From contig LGRX02033405.1 of NCBI GenBank assembly GCA_001247695.2, positions 1-64,000 on the forward strand: a stretch of DNA of 64,000 bases. Direction: 5' to 3'. The position numbers and the translations under genes were made by a program. Below the pieces are notes generated by a model. The model was not told the origin of the DNA. It saw only the letters and a list, made by a program, of their open reading frames with translations, and did not search any database. The DNA comes from Cymbomonas tetramitiformis (lineage: Eukaryota > Chlorophyta > Pyramimonadophyceae > Pyramimonadales > Pyramimonadaceae). Below are positions 59,576 to 64,000 of the stretch, one piece after another; positions within the stretch are counted from its first letter, which is position 1, and each line of letters begins with the position of its first letter.

Positions 59576-59706
59576 CTATCATACTAACTCACATTGTGTA
59601 CTCACGCATCGCGTTAGTATGCTGTTAGTACGCTTCCTAAAAGTACGCGGCGTTAGTATGCCGTTAAGGCACGATAACACACCGTTAGTGCACATACTAA
59701 CGTTTT

Positions 59707-60105
59707 CTAAAATAGTAGGGATATAGAGACTGCGAGATTGGTGGCACTAGGCTGCGGTAAATCCATCGGCGCACTGCGGAAATGCGACAACAAGGATGCC
59801 GCTGAGCGACACAGCAAGACAAGCTGTGTGCGCTTCAGCCCTTCTATCTTCTCAAACTTCTCATCAAAGGCAACTAGGGAAGCAAGGAGCTCCCCATCCG
59901 ATAATACTCCAGCGTGATGCATAGCGATAAGATTGAGATAATAAACCACGCGTAAAAAACGAAGAGTCCAATCCACACCGTCTAATTGCCCACAGTGACG
60001 AGACTGTTCCAATAAAAAGCGAAGAACCAGATTTCGGCAGCCCCAGAAGAGAAGGGTACGCTCAAAACGAAAATAGAGCGACAACGAACTAATATTCAAC
60101 GCCAA
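59707..60105 (-). CDS. Unidentified 132-codon reading frame
   Basis: The open frame ends in TAG at 59707. It has no ATG at its left edge; a TATTAG acceptor near 60090 suggests an exon start. The peptide is helical and Leu-rich (LLFWGCRNLVLRFLLEQSRH, VVYYLNLIAMHH, FEKIEGLKRTQLVLLC). No domain was recognised. It could be the last exon of a gene or a fragment left by a mobile element. Codon usage looks protein-like, but the evidence is limited. Confidence 0.35.
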   Translation of the reverse strand: MALNISSLSLYFRFERTLLFWGCRNLVLRFLLEQSRHCGQLDGVDWTLRFLRVVYYLNLIAMHHAGVLSDGELLASLVAFDEKFEKIEGLKRTQLVLLCRSAASLLSHFRSAPMDLPQPSATNLAVSISLLF

Positions 60106-60261
60106 CTACGAATTACGCGAAGTGTAACATACTGGGTACATAAGGACCCATTGTCGCAGCAGTCGCGCAGTGGAAGCGTGGTGGGCCCACTGCTTCCACT
60201 AACTTAACTTAAAAACACAACGTCGGCTGTGGGAAAACGCTCGGACGGTGAACGAACATTT

Positions 60262-60325
60262 CTATCGCACACCAAAATATACATTTCTGTCGCACACCAA
60301 AATATACATTTGTCGCACGATCACT
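60262..60325. repeat. TGTCGCACACC short repeats
   Basis: T(A/G)TCGCACACCAAAATATACA occurs twice and is followed by TTTGTCGCACGATC. Related to the TGTCGCA motifs at 52.9 and 54.1 kb. Confidence 0.7.
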
Positions 60326-60742
60326 ACGACAACTATTCCCCTAAGTATACCTAATTATTCCGAAAAGTCCCCTAAAAATCTCCTAAAAATCTCCTAAAGG
60401 CATGGTATTTATGCGGGAATAGATTTACCCAAAATGGGGAATATAAATCTTTTTATTGTAATTCGGGAATAGATTAAATGTCACATGCCATCTATCGTTT
60501 GTACTATGGAACTATCACTAGGTACCGCGAAGGTACAAGCGGTTCAGCGTGTGCAATATTTTGCGTCTGGCACACCCCCTTCTTCTAAACAATTTATTGC
60601 ATGTAGCATGAAGCATAATACGTTTTGCCACTATTCGATTCTAAAGCGTTTGTATTCATTAGGTGAATACCTTTCGTTTGAGCTATTGATTGGCCCCATC
60701 CGCAACCGCATCAGCTTAGCATTCAGTCGCGACTGCAAGCTA

Positions 60743-60753
60743 AGTTGGTGCGG
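60743..60753. repeat. Target-site duplication, left copy (11 bp)
   Basis: AGTTGGTGCGG, repeated in the same orientation at 63337-63347. It brackets the two-gene element exactly outside its inverted termini. Confidence 0.85.
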
Positions 60754-60997
60754 GAAAAGGTTGTTTTTGGATTAACTTTTTGACCTTTTTGGATTAAGTT
60801 TCTTTCTCGGTTAGATTTGGATTAAATTTCTAAGTGACACCATCGAATGTCATGATTACATTCGCGCCCATCTCGCATTCCACACCACGCCGTCTTCATT
60901 TCAACACTTTTTCAAAAAGTTCAGTATCGAAACTTTCACATTGCTCTTCCATCTTTCTCTCTCTCACTACTCTCTCTCTCTCAAATACCCGTATAAT

Positions 60998-61690
60998 ATG
61001 CCAAGATGTCCAAGCAAGCGCGTGTGCAAGGCAAGGCGTGTCAACCGTCAAGCACCACGTCCTACGCGTGCCCTTGCCCGCCATCGAAAAGTTTCCGACT
61101 TTTACCTTTCTCCAACTCCACCGATAGAAACTCGCATCTCAACTCCTAACACCTTTTCCGAGACCGCAGATAATGTGCAAAACTTCCCACACGAATATGT
61201 GTTCATAGAATACGCTCCTGGGGACGAGTACACCAACAAAGCGGGTGGTTTGATACCTACGACTGGTGTTTACAACCAGTCTTGCCAGCGGCACCTGCTA
61301 TCGGGCTACGAGCCCGATTACGCTTACGCCTTCTTACCTCGACGGGTTGGTATTATCGTCCGACAGTTAGCTGCGAAATACTCCAATCTGCAGGACTTCC
61401 TCAGAGCTACTTACTGCGTCATTAAGTTATTTGTGGAACGCAATAGAGCTATGCACTTTTGCAAACGAGGTGCCGACGTGCATATATCCTTGAAGTCGGT
61501 ACCATATCTTTACGTATGCTCGCGTTGCGCCACTCATATCGTGAGCACCGACGACCCTGGGTACGAACGGTGTGTATGGGAAGCAACCGACCCAGACGGT
61601 ACTATTCACTGGCGGAAGGAGTTCGTGGACTACATAGCACATATGAAAGCCAAGTCGGCCACCCGCTCCTGTATGCTTTTTATTGAATAG
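60998..61690 (+). CDS. Element-encoded unidentified protein (230 aa)
   Basis: Starts at the ATG at 60998, after a CT-rich leader that resembles a core promoter/initiator region. The first 35 residues are very basic (CPSKRVCKARRVNRQ), as in a nuclear or DNA-binding tail. The rest is mixed alpha/beta with EYVFIEYAPGDEYTN, LPRRVGIIVRQLAAKYSNL and a YVCSRCATHI pair of cysteines near the C-terminus. It has a single exon and no decay. It lies wholly inside the TIR element and converges on the zinc-finger gene, with 229 bp between the stops. No family was recognised. It may be a transposition protein or cargo. Confidence 0.65.
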   Translation: MPRCPSKRVCKARRVNRQAPRPTRALARHRKVSDFYLSPTPPIETRISTPNTFSETADNVQNFPHEYVFIEYAPGDEYTNKAGGLIPTTGVYNQSCQRHLLSGYEPDYAYAFLPRRVGIIVRQLAAKYSNLQDFLRATYCVIKLFVERNRAMHFCKRGADVHISLKSVPYLYVCSRCATHIVSTDDPGYERCVWEATDPDGTIHWRKEFVDYIAHMKAKSATRSCMLFIE

Positions 61691-61919
61691 GTAAATCACC
61701 CGCCCCAACTAGGACTGTTGTAACTTTGTCAACTGCATATCACCCGCCCCGACTTGAAGTGTGTGAACTGTATAATATCACCCGGTTTGAACTATTTGAA
61801 CTTATAAGCAATAAGCAATAAGCCGAAACAAGTCAAGTTGGGATTTCAAGTATGCATATGATATTTGGAATATGGCTCTAGTCCTAGCAGCAAGTCTTTA
61901 GGGGAAATACTTATAATAT

Positions 61920-63134
61920 TTATAATATGTACTCGCGGTTCTCAGCAGTTCCGCCGGACTCCACAGGATAGCCATTCCACAAGAGCTTGTACACGTCGTC
62001 CCGTTGGAGCATGTTAAATTCAAGGAATTGCTTTAGCTTGGCGGGGGTGGTGTATATGACGACGAACCGTTGACGATCGGCTTGAACGGTGTAGTCCTCG
62101 GTAAGTTGCTTGTAGTTCCTATAAAAAGATTCCAGATTGAGCTGGCGCGTGTAGAACTTATTGCTCTTGAAATTCCACCCACAAGCCGCAAGCAATTGCT
62201 TAAGTAGGTCTAGGAAAAAAGGTGCGGAAGGATTGTTTCCCACGGCGCGGATATTATCCTCAAGATCTTTTTCCATAGTTGCCCTCTCCACATTCCACTT
62301 AGCTTTCTTCCAGTCGGATAGCAGGGACAAGAGGTCAGTGGCCTCGTGGGGAATGGGTGGGAGGGCGGCGGAGGATGGAAAATGCTCAGAGGTGACCCAG
62401 GTGTTCTCGGGAGAAAGGAACTCGCCGTTGAAAAAAGCTAGCATCCCGGTGCGGTGCTCCGGCCTGTCGTCGGTGTCTTCACCAGCGTCGTGAAGGCGAA
62501 GCAAGTTGTTACTTTGTGCAACCGCCTTGAAATCACTATATGTTTTGATTGCTTCCAATTTTAATAGCCTACGACGATGGTTCTTGACGTAGGCATGCAC
62601 TTGCTTGTAAGTAACTCTTTGTGGTAACCCCTTCAGACCATTAAGTTCCTCCCATATTTGCATAGGTGCCTTGCGCTCCTTGATACGAGTGTCCATTTTC
62701 CCCTTCACTTCGGGATGTATGCCTTTGCCATGAAACTCTTGGTGGGAGTGTGCACCACGCATGAGAAGAGAGAATCTTTCCTTCTTGTCACTGCAAACCC
62801 TACTCACAAGCTTGAATCGTAGTGGGCACTCGTGCGTCTTGTCAAGCCTGCACTTGTAGGTTTGAGTTGTATCTCGCAACTTCTTGGAAGTGTAGGCCGC
62901 TGTAGCTTTCACGAAGCCGTCGGGGCATAGAGACCGCAACGTATTCATACACTCCTCCACTGAGTCCACACTGCTCAGTAGTTTATCCCAAGGTTCTTCG
63001 TCTACTAACTTCTTGCGAGCTCGTTTAGACTTAGTGCCCTCCGTTGGCATATCGTCCTCGTTATCCTCGTCAAAACTCTCGTATGCGGTAGCTACCTTAC
63101 TAGGACTAGCCCACTCAAGAGCACCTTCCTCCAT
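61920..63134 (-). CDS. Element-encoded WRKY-GCM1/FLYWCH-like zinc-finger protein (404 aa)
   Basis: The single-exon ORF has an ATG at 63134. After an acidic N-terminus with a basic stretch (KSKRARKK), residues about 85-135 carry YKCRLDKTHECPLRF and, later, RGAHSHQEFHGKGI. This gives C-x7-C-x25-H-x-H, the pattern of WRKY-GCM1-type fingers found at the N-terminus of Mutator-like transposases. LPQRVTYKQVHAYVKNHRRR follows, like the helical linker after such fingers. The rest (to IL at the C-terminus) is about 200 residues, too short and without clear Asp/Asp/Glu motifs for a MULE core. It probably binds the element ends. Whether it acts with the 230-aa partner or with a transposase from elsewhere is not known. 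Confidence 0.6.
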   Translation of the reverse strand: MEEGALEWASPSKVATAYESFDEDNEDDMPTEGTKSKRARKKLVDEEPWDKLLSSVDSVEECMNTLRSLCPDGFVKATAAYTSKKLRDTTQTYKCRLDKTHECPLRFKLVSRVCSDKKERFSLLMRGAHSHQEFHGKGIHPEVKGKMDTRIKERKAPMQIWEELNGLKGLPQRVTYKQVHAYVKNHRRRLLKLEAIKTYSDFKAVAQSNNLLRLHDAGEDTDDRPEHRTGMLAFFNGEFLSPENTWVTSEHFPSSAALPPIPHEATDLLSLLSDWKKAKWNVERATMEKDLEDNIRAVGNNPSAPFFLDLLKQLLAACGWNFKSNKFYTRQLNLESFYRNYKQLTEDYTVQADRQRFVVIYTTPAKLKQFLEFNMLQRDDVYKLLWNGYPVESGGTAENREYIL

Positions 63135-63336
63135 GATGTTCTTCGTTTCGAAGTGAGATAAGTAATGAATGGTGTTCTTAAGGGAACACGAAACCGTGTT
63201 TACCGTACACGTGACTAACGAAGTGTCATATTCGATCGTTGCGAGTCGATCTACTGAGAAAGTTAATCCATTTCTAACCGGATGAAAAAGTTAATCCAAA
63301 AAGGTCAAAAATTTAATCCGGAATAAACCCCGAGCC

Positions 63337-63347
63337 AGTTGGTGCGG
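63337..63347. repeat. Target-site duplication, right copy (11 bp)
   Basis: AGTTGGTGCGG, identical to 60743-60753. After it the host frame resumes in register. Confidence 0.85.
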
Positions 63348-63663
63348 TGTGAGATGGTTTCAACCACTTGCGGCTTTGCATAATAGGGGTTTTCGTGAGA
63401 ATCTTATCACGAAACTTGGCCGTGATATTGTTCATAGTAATATCAGTGCACCCTCAAGATCATATGGCAAGCCGTTGAGTATATTAAAGATGGCCGCGTG
63501 CTGGCATGATGCCTTATTGCCTTTATTTGGGTTTGAATCAAACCCAAACCCAAACATGCCAAACAGCGAAGGGCTTCCCGTGAGTTCCAGCGCACGGACC
63601 TTTGCAAAATACATTGATAAGATGTATATATTTCACATTTCTGAAGTGCAAGGTTTGCGATAG

Positions 63664-64000
63664 CTTGTGCGCGAAGTTAACATATTATTTCTTTGACCCA
63701 GATTTGTGAGTTTGAATACAGTAATCGCTCACCGTTAAGAAAACCCGACGATAAGAAAGTAGCCAGCGTTTCAGGGGGTACCCAAGTTGGTGAATATCGC
63801 TGGCTGGTTTTCGAAGGTTATGGCACGGGCCAAAATAAGAAATATGGGTGCTGGCTGGCCGGCCGAAGATATGATTTTCCAATTTCTTATAGCTAAGAAA
63901 AAATTGCTGGCATTTGCAAATATTACATATGATATTATAGATATGTGACATCAATATATCACTTCTCTCAATATTTCATGTACAAATTCAAATAATAAGG
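63664..64000. other. Window end, no gene assigned
   Basis: A 67-codon plus-strand frame (63693-63896, with VGEYRWLVFEGYGTGQNKK) overlaps an 89-codon minus-strand frame. Neither is recognisable. The sequence is AT-rich at the end. Confidence 0.4.

Larger units (their letters stand above)
60754..63336. mobile_element. Two-gene TIR element (MULE-like), 2.58 kb
   Basis: The ends are imperfect inverted repeats over about 80 bp. Both include GGATTAA(A/C)TTTTTGACC, then TTTTTGGATTAA, CGGTTAGA and TGGATTAA, read inward from 60754 and from 63336 on the other strand. TTGGATTAA is thus repeated within each end, like subterminal binding sites. An 11-bp direct repeat flanks it, within the 8-11 bp range typical of Mutator-like elements. 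Inside are two convergent genes (60998-61690 plus, 61920-63134 minus). Neither has a DDE transposase core that I can see, so it is either non-autonomous or uses an unrecognised enzyme. Confidence 0.8.
60485..63663 (+). pseudogene. Unidentified host reading frame split by a mobile element
   Basis: The frame starts at the ATG at 60485 and is open to 60753 (ending DCKLSWCG). The same frame resumes at 63348 (VRWFQPLAALHNRGF) and runs to the TAG at 63663. Without the 2,583-bp insert and one copy of the 11-bp duplication, it would be a continuous frame of 195 codons including the stop. The family is not recognised. The C-terminal part has LPLFGFESNPNPNMP. In its present state the protein would stop soon after 60753, inside the inserted element, so the gene is probably inactive on this chromosome. 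Confidence 0.6.

Overview
Gene structure and gene content point to a nuclear genomic window from a eukaryotic green alga. Genes are split by short GT-AG introns in consistent phase. One gene encodes a PAM68-type photosystem II assembly factor with a transit-peptide-like N-terminus. Another encodes an animal/algal-type carbohydrate sulfotransferase. There is a DIRS-type tyrosine-recombinase retrotransposon and a large load of minisatellites. I cannot name the genus from sequence alone. No rRNA, tRNA gene, CRISPR array or bacterial operon was found. Exons were assigned by eye from protein motifs, GT-AG boundaries and phase, so CDS coordinates are gene spans and the exon lists are in the evidence.

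Layout. 0.3-4.1 kb (+): a three-exon gene for a 1,179-aa protein with zinc fingers, Pro/Ala repeats and Gln-rich repeats. 4.2-4.9 kb: a 173-bp satellite. 5.0-6.0 kb (-): a PHD-finger/methyltransferase-like gene whose upstream side runs into a 0.7-kb foldback. 7.7-10.2 kb (-): PAM68. 11.1-17.4 kb (+): a sulfotransferase gene, divergent from PAM68, with four tandem arrays inside it. 19.7-19.9 kb (-): the 3' exons of an unidentified gene. 20.9-30.7 kb (+): a large multi-exon gene with a weak homeodomain-like segment and a C-terminal basic cluster. 31.6-35.7 kb (-): a kelch-repeat/coiled-coil protein gene. 36.6-44.5 kb: a nested repeat complex. It holds an 862-bp inverted-repeat element, a 1.17-kb tandem duplication of host sequence, and a complete 5.46-kb DIRS/PAT-like retrotransposon inserted in the second copy, while the first copy keeps the uninterrupted target site. 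44.7-49.9 kb (+): a complete nine-exon aldo-keto reductase gene (320 aa). 50-60 kb: mostly repeats, including minisatellites, tRNA-promoter-like repeats, TGTCGCA palindromes and a 260-bp satellite, with a few degraded reading frames. 60.5-63.7 kb: a reading frame interrupted by a 2.58-kb two-gene element with inverted termini and an exact 11-bp target duplication.

The cellular genes (PAM68, sulfotransferase, kelch protein, aldo-keto reductase, the 20.9-kb gene) look like unrelated housekeeping or accessory loci, not a pathway cluster. The two most informative mobile-element observations are the DIRS insertion next to its own empty site and the two-gene element that splits an otherwise continuous reading frame.
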